A stretch of DNA of 64,000 nt from Acanthosoma haemorrhoidale (GCA_930367205.1 OV884011.1:168155226-168219225), one strand, 5' to 3'; shown: positions 22,984 through 35,220, numbered from the stretch's first letter. Numbers and translations are program-made. Notes: generated by a model not told the origin, from the letters alone.

Positions 22984-23408
22984 TCATCCGCCGAAAACAC
23001 ATAAAGTTTTTTGACGCGTTGCAGCACCTCACTAATCCAGTGTGGAACACTATGACCCCACCACCCCTCCCGAATCGATGACAACAAACTGTTGGGGAAA
23101 AATTAGGTTAAGAATTAGTATGTAAGTTAGTTCTAAGCTTTTGATCAAAAAGTTGAACCCTATCACCTTATTTCAAATAGTCTTTTCAATCGAGTTGAGT
23201 ATAATGTGATGATAATGAGTAGTTGAGTGTATCATTATACCTATATTGCTTTATATAATTTTATACGAAATCAAACCATGTATACAATGTAGCGACGCTA
23301 CAGACAATATAAAAGTCACTTGTAAATAGATTCGAATGAGAACCTATAATGGTAAATAATTATTGTTATTTTTTAAGGGGTTTTGGGGGGAAAAAATAAA
23401 AATAAAAT
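22984..23408 (+). mobile_element. Jockey-type LINE 3' end, family J1 copy 2
   Basis: Aligns with copy 1 over its whole length. A short frame FFDALQHLTNPVWNTM, then proline-rich residues and a stop, is the probable C-terminus of the element's second open reading frame. The 3' region carries TAGGTTAAGAATTAGTATG, a degraded GAACCCTATCACC, TGTAGCGACGCTACAG, TTGTAAATAGATTCG, and an A-rich tail after a G run. 5'-truncated close to the same point as copy 1. Confidence 0.8.
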
Positions 23409-24992
23409 CACCACCTCAAACATCTGAACCATTTACTTAAGATACACTCAAAACTGCCAATAATAGAAAAGTTGACTGAAACCCTTTTCGGCAAAGATTC
23501 CATGAGCATCTTAGGGGAAACTGAGTAACTGAAGGTGTACCAAGGACCTACGTTTGACCGACTGAAAAAGAAAATTAAGTAAAAACATCTTGCTTTTCTA
23601 CATTAAATTTATTGACTTCATGTTACGCATATTTATAAGTTTTAATTTAGGACCTCAAGATTTTAAATATACAGAGTTTACAGCTCCGTGATCCGATTTT
23701 CATGTATCAGATTGCATCGTGGAAAATATAATAATTAAATGAGTAATGCTTTTCAACCGAGTCAGTATCAAAAGTTGGATAAACCAAACCAAATCAGACG
23801 GTATGTCTCTTCTATCATTTTTTGTTTAGTCTAAGAGATTCATATTAACCTGCACTTAACCACCAATTTTTTTAGATTCTCATTTTTGTTTTATGTTATT
23901 ATACACTCATTAAAGACAAATTTGTATCTAACAATCATTATACGAAACATCAAGATTTATCTTCAAAAGTAATTCATCTGAAAATTATGAAAAAAATTAT
24001 AAACACTGATATCCAAGCCCATTTTAATGAAAAAAAAAGGTTGATAAATCGCAAAAACATAACTAAACTTAATATGATTCAGCAATGTAAAAACATGGCT
24101 CCAAACAAAACATTTGATTTTTTATGCAAGACATAATTGATTTTATTTACTATGATTCTAAGAGATAGGCCTCAGAATACAAAAATATGCAAATTTTCAG
24201 TTTGACTCATATTCCATGGTGATGAAATCAAAAAGTTCGTAGGTATATCTTTGTATTCTGCCTACAAAGCTAATCCACAAACTCAACTTTATTAGAGTGG
24301 GAAGAAAGATTTTCGCATATAGTGAGCTCAATAATGTCACGAAATCGATTTACCGCCATAAAATAAAGATTATATTTCAATGACAATTCAAAAATTAATG
24401 ATGAAACCCGAAAAGATTAAGGGTATAAAATTCCACCCCTTATTTAAAAATTCAATGAATCGTTTTCAATATTTTGGAGTATCCGAAGAAAAACTTGCGG
24501 TCCAAATGATAGTGAAGTGATCTCTAGTAGCAAAATATTCTTTGAACCGTTCACAAGGGGGAAGCAAATGAGGTTTGGCATAACTTGTGGGAACTATGTG
24601 GATTCAACAGGTTCTGTTTTCAATTTGATTTAGATTGCAGGTAATAAATTGTTATAAGTATTAATTATTCAGAGCCTATAGAACACACAACTATTGAAAA
24701 ATTAGTTTTTACTAAGAAAAAAAAATCGGTAAAAAAACGAGTTAAAAATGAAAATCATTATATATAAATAAACTCAACATACAATTAAAATATTTGGATA
24801 GTAGTCAAATCAAGTAGTTTGTTAGTATTATGTAAATCACACCTTGGACTATTTCTGTGAATACTAATCCCGGAATAATTTAATAACAGGCTTTTATAAT
24901 GCTATGTGTCAAACCAAGGATTATATCACGAGGTGCGAGGGTCTAGATTAGTATTTATTTTATTGGTAAGAAACATAAAATATGTTAACAGG
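23409..24992. other. No recognisable feature
   Basis: Very AT-rich with many A/T runs. No frame or repeat supported. Confidence 0.5.
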
Positions 24993-25084
24993 GGTAGGAA
25001 GAAAACAGGGATAGGGTAAACTATCCTCCCGGATTAGCTTAATGTTCACGGGTTCAACTCCCGATCCTACCAGTATATTTTTTC
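24993..25084 (+). ncRNA. tRNA-like segment, probable pseudogene or SINE
   Basis: GGTAGGA (24993-24999) pairs perfectly with TCCTACC (25065-25071) like an acceptor stem, followed by A. CGGG-TTCAACT-CCCG (25049-25063) is a T-arm with the correct 7-base loop directly before the acceptor strand, and a T6 run (about 25079-25084) could end RNA polymerase III transcription. The middle is wrong for a tRNA. GGATAG/CTATCC forms a stem, but the A-box-like TTAGCTTAATG lies just before the T-arm where the anticodon and variable arms should be. A rearranged tRNA pseudogene or SINE is most likely. Confidence 0.4.
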
Positions 25085-25382
25085 TGAGGCTAATATTTAT
25101 CAATAATATATACGACCATATTATATACTTTTAAGTGGGATTAAGGATAAGTGGGAACAAAATTTACTACATAAATGATGCGTTATTTAAATATTTCGGT
25201 GACATCTAAACTATAACATAGGCTGGGGAAAGATGGGATATGGGTTTAGTAGATCACTTTAATTACTTCTTCGAATATTGTGTAATAAATCAATTAAATC
25301 GCTGAATAAACAGTGGAACTATTTAGATATAAATACCCTGTAATTTAGTAAAAAGAAGAGGAAATGCCAATGGGAAGTGTGA

Positions 25383-25596
25383 TTTTTTTTCCCCTTCCTT
25401 TTCTTAACCCCTTGGATAATTATTTTTATTTTTTTTATTAAATTAATTTAAATCGATTACAATTTCATACAATATGGACTTCTACTTACACTCCATTGTA
25501 TACATTTCAAGCAGTTATTGTCTTAAAAACTAACAAATCTTTATGTGGTTAAAATTATATAAAGTGAAAAGGGACTAGGTGATGGGGCTCACCTTC
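25383..25596 (-). mobile_element. Jockey-type LINE 3' end, family J1 copy 4
   Basis: On the minus strand AAGGTGAGCCCCATCACC (about 25578-25595) is followed by TTATATAATTTTA, GTATACAATG, an AT-rich stretch with ATAATTAT, AAGGGGTT and GGAAGGGG, then eight A (T run 25383-25390). The order matches the J1 3' untranslated region, but the part before GTGAGCCCC is missing, so this copy is shorter than the others. Confidence 0.65.
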
Positions 25597-26053
25597 GGGT
25601 TGGATGGGAAGTGATTGGAGTGTGGGAAACCTTTCTGTGAACATACTGCTGCATCTCAAGGAGTTTACCAGGCATTATTATTGTACAGTTTTCACAACTG
25701 TTATCTCTTATCGCCCTCCCTATACATACAATAACCCACCGTTAAAATCCTCAGTGTAATCCTAGAACACAAGGCCACGACTTTCCACATAATCGACCGT
25801 TCCTTTCTTGCTTTTTTTTTTAATCGGATCCCTACTAACATCTGACCTGCCTTATAAACCCTGCTAACCATCCAGACACAAGTTTTGCAAGAAATAGAGT
25901 TGTTTACTCATCTTTGCTATAGTTTGCTTATTTATGCAATAATTTGTTTGTATCCTCGTAATAAATGTGGTTTATTTATCTCGTATTTGGAAATGTCATA
26001 GTTTTATTTAGAATTTGATAGAAAATATTTGCTGATCTATTAGCTATGCTTAC
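25597..26053. other. No supported gene; possible first intron
   Basis: Unremarkable sequence between the J1 copy and the exon. If that exon is real, this is the start of its downstream intron on the minus strand. The reading frame continues 24 codons past the donor into AT-rich DNA before a stop, which is intron-like. Confidence 0.4.
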
Positions 26054-26215
26054 CTTGAGCTTGGACTCTGGCACGTCCGAGTCCCATTCCGAAGACAGAT
26101 CGTCCGAGGAAGCCTCGCCATACTCTACGGCTGTGTAGGGCACCTCCAGAAGCGACCTGGAGTACTGCTCGTACCCTGCCGCTAACGGGATACTACGCTC
26201 TTCCGGGCCTGTCAT
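26054..26215 (-). CDS. N-terminal coding exon of an unidentified protein
   Basis: The clearest piece of a host gene in the window. The minus-strand frame from ATG 26215 gives 54 codons ending in phase 0 at CTCAAG, followed by GTAAGC (26053-26048), a strong 5' splice donor. The exon is far richer in G+C and CpG than either flank. The peptide begins MTGPEERSIPLAAGYEQYS, continues RSLLEVPYTAVEYGE and ends with an acidic serine-rich stretch, ASSDDLSSEWDSDVPE, then SKLK. It has no signal peptide or membrane segment, so the protein is probably intracellular. The SDD and SEWDSD motifs fit casein kinase 2 phosphorylation sites. An in-frame TAG lies about 17 codons upstream, so the ATG is the natural start. 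Upstream DNA may be 5' UTR, or an intron ending at CAG just before GATG. I do not recognise the family. Confidence 0.62.
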
Positions 26216-26743
26216 CCTGAGTGTACATACTGGATCAGTGTCATCCAGGACAAACTTAACCTAACTGGTCTAGCGCTCTGTTTGGCCTGTCTGCCCCCTA
26301 TTGTTCCCGGAATTAATTTTCTTTAAGTTAGCCGTGAGTAAAAAAAAAAAAATGGAGAGAGAGTTTGTTAGGACAATTAAATGTATAGTTTCTTGAAAAA
26401 ATCACCAAACAAAAGTAGTAAAAATATACAAATTGTCTCTTATTTAGATAAAATTTTATATTAGTAAGTAATGTTAAAAATGTTTCATCCTTCTGATTTT
26501 TTAGCTACTATTAGTTACCAACGACATGAAATTTTTTCTATAGGGAAATTATATTATTTTAATTTATTGGCGATTCGGAGAAATACTGAAGTTTGATGAA
26601 GCGTTGATTATTTAATAAATAAGAAGGATCTAAGGTTTTTATTGGAAAGGACTTTTTCAGGAAACTAAAAAATGTTTCAGTTCGAATGATTCGATCTTTT
26701 GCAAATCCACTGAAAGCTAACCCCACACTATCTAACAAAAATT
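26216..26743. other. Upstream region of the 26.1-kb exon
   Basis: 26216-26330 is GC-richer than the rest and may be 5' UTR or proximal promoter on the minus strand. No TATA box is evident. Beyond 26340 the DNA is AT-rich and unremarkable. Confidence 0.3.
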
Positions 26744-26900
26744 GAGGAAAGCTACCACTTTATCTAATGTTATTTTAAATGGCGTGTGAAGCCTGCAAAG
26801 TACCGGATCAACAACTATTCGGATGAATCAAAATTCTGAAAGCTTAAAAAAAAAACCAGTACGTGAGTGGACGAGCCTCCTTTGTAGAAGCGACCACAGA
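26744..26900 (+). repeat. Dispersed repeat R2, copy a
   Basis: GAGGAAAGCTA, GCAAAGTACC, ACAACTATT, CGGATGAATCAAAATTCTG and GCGACCACAG occur in the same order as at 28913-29010. An A-rich insert of about 50 bp separates the last two blocks in this copy. Confidence 0.65.
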
Positions 26901-28912
26901 TGCTGCGGATGACACAGTTCCGTCTTCGCCCATGTTAAACAGGACATAAATACCCGCAGTTTATTCTTCCTCGGCCGGTTAAAGAACTCTCGCCACTGTT
27001 TATCGCATGTTTAAAGTACATCTTGGATATTTATGGAGGCAACATTTCACCAAACGGCATCAGACATGGCCCGCATGTGAATAATAAATATTGAATAATA
27101 AACTGGAGGGACATGTAGAAGGCGTCCTCGGATATGTAAATGATTATTGGTGGTGGGGGGGGGGGGGTTGTAAGGCGTTCTCTTTGGCACGGCCAAGCGA
27201 CAGTGGCACCTCCTTTATCTAGAACAGAGGATTTGTACTGTGCATTCCGAATATAGGAACAGCGGAGAGATTATAGGGGAGTCTTCTAGTCAAGTGGCTA
27301 TAGTCAAACAGGCACGAGGGGAAATTTCCCTCTCAGCGAATCATCTCGTTTTAGGTTCTTCAGCCTATTTGATCAGCCCTGGTACAAATGAGCACCGGAT
27401 ATATTTCAGAAATTCTTTACAGTTGTCTGATATAGTTGTTAAAAATTATTATCATTCTTAGTTGCTCATTGTTTAAGTCCTAGTATTTATTTTTGTTTTT
27501 CTGGATTAATTTTTGAGTTATTTCTAACTAATTAGCCAATTTTATTAATTTTGCTTTTATCACTATTAAGGTTTATTACCATATTTTAGTATGTCTATTT
27601 ATATCGTAAATAATTATGTTGATTTAATTTAAGTTTTCAACGAGAAATTCATTTCCTTTTTTTTTTTATTTCAAAAATGTTTAGATTAGGTTTCGTAATT
27701 TTTACATTCTTAACGATTAATTGCCGTCTTTTTTACGCGGACTTGTCCGTTCAATGAGCATTTGTATGTGTTGAATGCAAGAGTATTAAATGAAGTACCA
27801 CAACAGGATAAGTCTGATTTACAGTTGGGCAATACGCACATCAGTTTGCAAAGTGACAGTGCCCTCACCCATCGGCGGTTTTGGAACCTCGATTATCAAC
27901 GGATCATCGCCATATTATTGTTGTTGAGTACAGCTTTCAGACAATTGCAACAACATCTTTCAGACATCCAACTTGGAAGAAGAATCTATATGCGCATATC
28001 GATCAGCGACTCACCGATTCGACCTACCTCAAACCTGATAGCAGATTATCACTAGACCATCACAATGGAATTTGAAAGGTAACCTCGTTGGAAGTAGGTT
28101 TACGTACTCACAACTGGGGTTTTGTAGTTTGTTAACGTTTGCGTGGTTTATAAATTTATCGCAACATCACCATATCACTGAACAATTTTGTAATTAGTCT
28201 AAGTAATTATAGCTTGTTTATTTTGGTTTTGTTATTTCCTTCAAAACTCAACTTTTCTTTAATGTTTTTTTTTAAGCAACTGATATTTATTAAAACTTTG
28301 TATTTCAATATTAAATGATTTATAGTCGTTTGTCGAAAGAAAATTAAGTTAACTATTACACATTTAAAAATCAGTTTTTTTTTTCTTTATTCTTTCTCAT
28401 TATTCAAAAGAAAATCTTTTCATGATGGCGTTTATTTTCACTTTTTTCTCCTATTTATTTTAGATTTCAGACAAGTAATCAATTAATTCAACATTAATTG
28501 ACTTTCATTTTATTTTAGCTATTGCTTTACTTTAAACTTGTAGGTTTCATGTTACATTTTTAGGGTTTCCTCACCATATTTTCCTCGACTCAATTACTTA
28601 GTGAGGGGGGGGGACACATCTCTGGGGAAGAGTTTAGCTTCCAGTTGCGAAACGCTCTTCTCTCAAACATGAAATGACATCTCTACACAAAGGACAAATT
28701 ACTCATTTTGATTGGTTTAGAAATTGTTGACCTTCTTGAGAGTTAGGCACCGAGAAGGTAGCGGTTGCTAGAATGAGGATGGAGTAAAAATTATTAGCTC
28801 ACTCGTCGACAGAGAATCTTGTGTTTCTTTGCCATGCTTGCTCCAACATAGTGTACTTGGAAATTATGTGAAGGGCTTAATAATACTTTAAAGACCTCTG
28901 TGAACAAAGAGA
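26901..28912. other. No supported gene
   Basis: AT-rich with G runs at 27155-27167 (13 G) and 28605-28613 (9 G). Frames at 27240-27461 and 27762-28055 (97 codons, overlapped by a 64-codon frame) lie in more balanced DNA but show no recognisable domain. 28140-28560 is extremely AT-rich. Confidence 0.5.
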
Positions 28913-29010
28913 TCGAGGAAAGCTAAGGATATTTAAAAATTGTGCGCAGCTTGCAAAGTACCATATCTACAACTATTTAGACGATTCCAAATTTGTACAG
29001 CCGACCACAG
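28913..29010 (+). repeat. Dispersed repeat R2, copy b
   Basis: Shorter counterpart of R2a in the same orientation about 2.2 kb away: GAGGAAAGCTA, TGCAAAGTACC, TACAACTATTTAGACGATTC and GCCGACCACAG. Confidence 0.65.
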
Positions 29011-29831
29011 AAGAAGTTCTATGACTGTCAAATATATTTCGCTAGGTACTAAAAATTTTGAAAATCACAAACAAAGATGTCTTAGAAAATATTGTCTAAT
29101 GATGAGGGAGAAGTAAAAAACTGGTGATGTTTATAAAGCCCCCAAAGTTGATGCTGTGTAGTAAATGCATAAACCAATATTTACATTATGCTGGAATCTT
29201 AATAGGAGTTTCCAGGAATCAAAATACAAGGAATGGTGAAACCACTATTAGGTTTAACAACAGAATACCTAATAAGGGTACTCTTTGGGTTTGTCATTCC
29301 TGATTTCCTGATTATGTCAAGAGAAAGAGTAATAGGTATCAAAATAAAGTATATGAGACATCCATGATCCAGTAGAGTGGTTGAACCAATGCCTAATAAT
29401 TAAATAAAACAAGGGGGGATATTTGCCTAGCCGCATACTTTAATATCATGACAAATCAGCACCCACCTTAGATACTTCGTAACCGGTGTCACTAACGCTC
29501 GGTACCCCAACACCTTAATCATATCAACAGCTAGCTATCTTTAAAAAACGTATCTTGGGTCACGAGGCAATCTTCCATTATTATAACTAAGTTGTTGAGG
29601 AGAAGAAGAGACTTCAACAAGCCGTCATCTTCACGCGGGTGACTAGACCTGACTGGATAATGGAACGTCAAAGTTATAACCAGCATCTTTCAGAATACTT
29701 AAGCTTTTGTCTAGCAGTTTCGAACACGTTATTATATCAACTATGTCATTAAGCACTTAACTTCCTTTCCACATCTATAATGATCTCATCTCGGCCCGAA
29801 TCCAACATGTTACGACATACAGCTCGATCGT
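29011..29831. other. No recognisable feature
   Basis: Mixed composition, no open frame of note and no repeat recognised. Confidence 0.45.
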
Positions 29832-29892
29832 GTAGCCTAGCGGTTAGGGCACCCGACTTCAATCTAGTCACTGATCTTTGATTATCGGATCC
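29832..29892 (+). repeat. tRNA-derived SINE head
   Basis: GTAGCCTAGCGGTTAGGGC (29832-29850) is a good tRNA A-box/D-arm. GATTATCGGATCC (29880-29892) is a weak B-box at the expected distance. An R1 copy begins about 20 bp downstream. Confidence 0.5.
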
Positions 29893-29910
29893 TCCGAGTC
29901 TTCTGGACGT

Positions 29911-30085
29911 CTGTTCAAACTACTTTTTAAATTTTGCTTAGGGAATCCTTTAAGTCAAATACAGGTCAAGTTTGTAGATACTTATGCCAAAGCAGATACC
30001 AGATCTGGCGGTCACTTGTCACTTTTGGATTTGTGGAATTCATTTTTGGTTAAATCGAATTTAAGAGGACCAGTTCTGTCTGTCC
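29911..30085 (+). repeat. Dispersed repeat R1, copy E
   Basis: GTTCAAACTACTTTTTAAAT, GGGAATCC, GATACCAGATCTGGCGGTCA, TTGTCACTTTTGGATTTGTG and GGTTAAATCGAATTTAAGAG follow the R1 order. The 73-codon frame at 29878-30099 is an accident of this repeat. The copy lies immediately after a tRNA-like head, so R1 may be the body of a tRNA-derived SINE. Confidence 0.7.
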
Positions 30086-30211
30086 TTACTATTTCGTAAA
30101 TAAAACAATTATTGACAAATTAATTACTTTGTTTCTGTTTATTACTACTTGTCGTTTTTAGTATAAAATCTTTATTGTGATAAAATTACAATCTGCCTTT
30201 TTTCGGCAACT

Positions 30212-30560
30212 GTGAGCGATGTTTTCATTCATACCATATTTACAGTTCTACATTCACTCGTTCACTCATATAGTATTTACAAACAGTCCAGAGACCTCCC
30301 AAATCCACATCGTTGTCACCTCCCTCGTACGCATACGCAGGCTTCGCAGAAGAGAAAGCGGAGGCTTAGTAAGCCCCCCAACTTCTCCTTAACTGCGTCA
30401 CTCACTGGATGCGAGCCCGTGGAGGCTGATCAAGAGCGCGAGAGCCACAGACCCTCAGGATTGGAGAAAGTGGCCATTGCCAGGACTACCATTGCCACGT
30501 ATTTATAGCAGGTCACGAGGCCGCTTTAGTCTCCAAGGAGGATTAGAGCGATGTACAGCG
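30212..30560. other. GC-rich block with an open frame and TATA motif
   Basis: A plus-strand frame of 98 codons (30212-30508, GTG first) lies in DNA whose second half is CpG-rich. Its C-terminal half is rich in K, R, E and S, and ACAAACAG at about 30273-30280 could be a splice acceptor. On the other strand the same block has TATAAATA (30507-30500) and, about 85 bases downstream of it, GTGAGTG, a fair splice donor. The block could be a terminal exon on the plus strand or a promoter and first exon on the minus strand. I recognise no protein family. Confidence 0.2.
30500..30507 (-). promoter_or_regulatory. TATA-box match
   Basis: TATAAATA on the minus strand in a GC-rich context. Downstream lies a 20-codon frame starting MVVLAMATF. 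A TATA box alone is weak evidence in AT-rich DNA; the GC-rich surroundings make this one slightly better than background. Confidence 0.2.
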
Positions 30561-33500
30561 CAGTGTAATAAATATCCTAGGGAATTAGGGTGATTGGATG
30601 GGTTTCGATGGAATGTCAATTTCTTGAAGCTGGAAGGAATGAGTTCAAGTATGTCGGATATATTAAAATCGTTATGTAGGGTTTTGTTGCTGACGTAATA
30701 AGCGACATTAGATTGTTATCAGGACGTAATTATTAATATTTATTAATAACTAATTAAGCTAAAGGATTTTAATTTAAATTTATTTGATGTTTTAGTATAT
30801 TTAACATTACTGGCATTGCACGATGTACTGTACGGAGTAAAGATTAGTCGGACGATTAATCAAATAAAATTAATATATATTTTAATAATCCAGTCCCGTT
30901 AGTCTATCCATTCTATAGATTATAACAGAACACTGATATTATTTATGTGCATATTTATGCTGTTATAGTTATGTTTTTGAAACAGTGTGGAGATCACTAG
31001 ATCACTAGATTTAATAGCGAAAACCTATTGTCGGCCACCTAAGCTTTATTTTCATACAATGCCGTACCATGGACAGACTAGTTCTCGTTAAGGAAAAATA
31101 AATTAAAATTGGTTTCCCACTGTCTGCCTCGGTGCTCATCAGGGTTACAGATTGCTTACAATCTTTGCGAAAATCAGAGCGTAGTGAACAGGTATTGGTT
31201 GGATCGTCACTCGAGGCAGGGTAGCCTGCCAGCGTATTTTATCTTTTAATCTTTACAAATAATTATTAATATAAATTAAATGCGATCAATGATTCCGTAG
31301 CCATTTTTATAGCTGCATTGACAGATAGACTATCTGTATTTATATAACACGTAACATAGATACTTCTATTATGAGTAGTAAGCTTAAAAATAATTGTACT
31401 GCAGTTAAAATAAAGTTAGCTCACTGGTTCATTGAGCCAAACGGTGATACAGTCTCGAAGAACCGGTTCAACCTGACTGTTGTCAGTAAATCCAAACAGC
31501 ATTTACCACTCATTGACTGGCCGGGAAATACGAGCTAAAACATGGTGACATTTATCCGCCCCACCATGTCTGTTTAACGTGTCGTGATAAGAAACCATTC
31601 ATTCTCCTTCTAGAACATTCCACGCTCCGGAGGAAATGATAAATAGTCAGGCGTGTTCTCTTCTTTGCTAGAACCTCTCCATTCTGTTTGTATTCAGGTG
31701 TAGGAGATAGTAGTCGTCCACACCATCTGTCCAGGATCATGCTAACATCGGGAGAAAGGTTGACAACTCCGAGGTGAAATGTCTTATTTATTCCGTTTCC
31801 ATTTCATGGAATTCAGTATTGTTCATGAAAAGAAACTAATATTGAAGGAATTGACAAAAAAAAAAGCCCCTAAGTTTCTCCAATTTATTCATTTATAATA
31901 ATAAAATTCTCCAGGCATCTTGGCATTTTCTAGACTAAACTTCATCAGGACTTGTATCCTTAAATGGCTTCTCATCTGTTTTTTCGTCATTAACTTAACC
32001 AAACCAAACAAATAAAGTTGATACCAGTTGTTGAACATAGCTTTTTTATGATTTCGAAGACTTAAAAATTAAAAGTGAACACCGTTCGTTACGAATCGTA
32101 TGATATTTCAGAAGGTACGATGTAACTGATATATATATAATAAATTAGCCAAGGTTTCGTGTCCCGCTATATTTCGTAAAAGGAAGAAAAATAAGAGAAA
32201 TGACCGGTGAGATAATTAAATGGAGGTACACTGCGCATGTTGCTGATAGCAGCTCGCTCCTCATGAATGTAACACTTTATCAACCTCTTTTAGATCCAGT
32301 TTAAAATAAGTTACATGTAAAAAATAAAAGCCCTCTTCGAAAGGAGAGACACGTTCTCCTAAGCCCATGTTGAGTGAACACATGCTCCCGGCGTACAAGA
32401 GACATTTCCTCCGTCCAGTAGGCATATTAAGAATTAACTGGAATTTTATTTAATTAATTTTCTTTATAACTCAAAATATAAATTAACTGAATGAGATCCT
32501 TTTAGGCATTTGTAATCGCATTGTAACAGATGTGAGTTGTCAATGTGAACCTGAAGTATGTAGGACGATATTACTACGCCAGAACATCATAACCAATATT
32601 TGCACAGGAGACAGTCTTGAGGTAGATCTCAAGAATACAACTCACCGACCGAATGGTAGAGAGGTAAACAAAAAAATAACCAGGATATTACAAAACGTAG
32701 TTAAACCCTAAAGGCATTGAGCCAGGTCATTAAGAATTAGCATGACTGACCGATTTACCAGTAAGGCTAGTCTGAAAATAAAATACGGGGCCATGGAGGC
32801 AATTAAGGAAGAATCCATTTGAGTACGTTAAGGCTGCAGCCTTGTCACCACCAAGAGGGAGTGTGTCATCGAGGATGGTCCTGTTGAGGAAGTTCCTTTT
32901 GGATATTGCGGGGACGACTGGGAATACTTGTTATATTAATTCACAAACAAGGCAGGACGAGCAATAAATAAACAGGGATTAATACAAGAATTTAGACGAA
33001 ACACGAAGAGGGAATGCCAAAGTTTCCAACATGGTTTTTACTGACTAGGCCACTGAAGGATTATGAGGGAGACACCGAAAGTAACCAAAGCACACCGGCG
33101 AAATAAGGATTTGAGAAATCATAAATTACCAATTAAATAAATAAAAATAAATAGACATGTGACTGTAATATAAGAAGTATCCTCCAACATGTTTCATGCT
33201 AGTAACCCATATTTTACTTTTTATGGTTGCTCTACAAAAAAATCACTGAACTGAAGTAAAAATCGGATTCTGAAGACGAGAAAACCATGTAACTACTTAA
33301 TGATTAAATAATTATTAATAATGATAGGTTCTGCGATATGGTTGAGTATGTAACCTCATATCTTATGAAGAATTAAGGAATATTTTCGCTTAGCTTCGCC
33401 TCTGTTCTTTTGCGTATGAATATCTTTAGGTAGTACGTAAACAATTTAAGAGAAATATACATTTCGTTTATAGAGACAATTGAGGCTGGCCGATAACTAA

Positions 33501-34949
33501 GATACTACAAACTTAATGGGTTGTCGGGTATTTATGGTTGGAGCTGGAGGCGAAGACATTTCTTGGACTGATGGGTAGTACGCTGTGTAATTGAATCGGC
33601 TGGAGTTCCTTAGGGCAGCATTGATCATTGGAATCAATGTTCAGTGTTCATTACAGTGTTAACTGACTCAAATTTCTGGAGGGGTATGAGGTGACGCCAC
33701 ATGGGAGCCCCAATCATCTCGTGTAAATACTCCTGTTGTCCCGAATATAATCATATTTTTATATTTGCAATAATAAGCATATGATTATTTGGGTATTGTC
33801 TATTAGAAGAGAATAATTAGTTAAAATTTTTTGGTATAATGAAATACGTTTTTATCTATCTTCCACGATACACCTTTGGTGAACGAAAAGTGGACTTAAG
33901 CATCGATCCCAGATCGCAGATATCACAGTTCTATTTAAAATTGACATCATGGAACAATACCGACTCCAAATAATAATAATATACTTTCCTGGTCTCAAAC
34001 ATTTTGGTAGTACACCTTCTTTTTATGCTGCTAATCCACCTATTTTAGGTCGCATGCCACCTGAATAATGAGGAAACTTAATTCAAAATTCATCATATTT
34101 GGCCAACTGTTGAATAATTACCTAGAGGTATTGTATCTATATATCCATCAAGTCGTTATTCTTATGGCGTTGGTAGGAGGTGGAAATAAATTCAAATATA
34201 TGAATGTATTCCCAAGAGAGGACTTGATATGCACTTGGAAGAGCCAGTACTGCATACCGCTTACAGATCAGCTGCTAACGTCACAGCCACTGCCTGCTCA
34301 ATATTTATAGATAGTGGCCACTGCCTTCACGATCCGTCTCTTTGTCACGACGGTATATCAGCTGACGGAAGTTGCACTTAAGGCGATTGTAAATTAATTT
34401 AAATAACATTAGCTCCTTCGCTCCAGCAGCTGGTTGAATAAAGAATGGTTCACTTCCGTATGTCCGAAAATATGGTACATTTTATTTTCGAATGCTCATG
34501 GACGATCACTATAAGCGAGCTCATACGATTCAGATATCTCCTGGTATCCAGCATAGAAATATATGATATTATTTGACAAAATAAGATAAAAGAGGATACT
34601 AAGTTTCGCTTTTAACGACTGCGTGAAGATATATTACTACCTTCTTCTGCATGATCGTTGTAATATTTTATGTTTTAAATTAAGATCGGTGATCAATTTC
34701 ATATATATCTAAGTAATATTTAGCGGTAACTATAAACATGTAATCGACCTGGTTTAGTCTATACTAGGAAATACGTTATCTAGTACCACGCAATACCAAA
34801 GAGGTTCATCAAGAAAAATGAGAGCTGATACATCATAGGCTGAAAAGAAAGTGTGTTGTTGCCTTTACTAATTAAAACTAGAGTATGTACCTTAAAAGCA
34901 TGGACTATTCATAAACCTTTATCTTATCAGTAATATATAGCTTGATAGA
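30561..34949. other. No supported gene
   Basis: AT-rich, with slightly GC-richer patches at 31060-31240, 31540-31770, 32330-32410 and 33540-33730. The 62-codon minus frame at 31552-31740 and the 80-codon plus frame at 34068-34310 have no motif. No family repeat was found here. Confidence 0.5.
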
Positions 34950-35220
34950 AATTAATATAATAAAATATTAGGGGCATTGTCAAACTTTGGTTCATTCATC
35001 TTGGACCGGCAGTAACTACTGACTATCAGGCAACAGAACAAAAGAGGCTGCAATAAATCAGGCGAGATCAGACAAACAAGGCCTGAAGCACCAAGAGCTG
35101 GTACAGACAAATAGTTTCTTAGATCGGCTATCTCTTGCTGTACCGACAACAGCTGCCGGCCGAGGCTGTAGAGCGATCAATTACAGGGTACACATACCGG
35201 TTCTAGCTGGTACAGTACCA
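34950..35220. other. Balanced-composition patch, unidentified
   Basis: A 65-codon minus frame (34952-35149) and an in-phase CTCTACAG acceptor-like site just upstream lie in DNA less AT-rich than its flanks. The repeated word AGCTGGTACAG occurs at 35097 and 35203. No family recognised. Confidence 0.3.
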
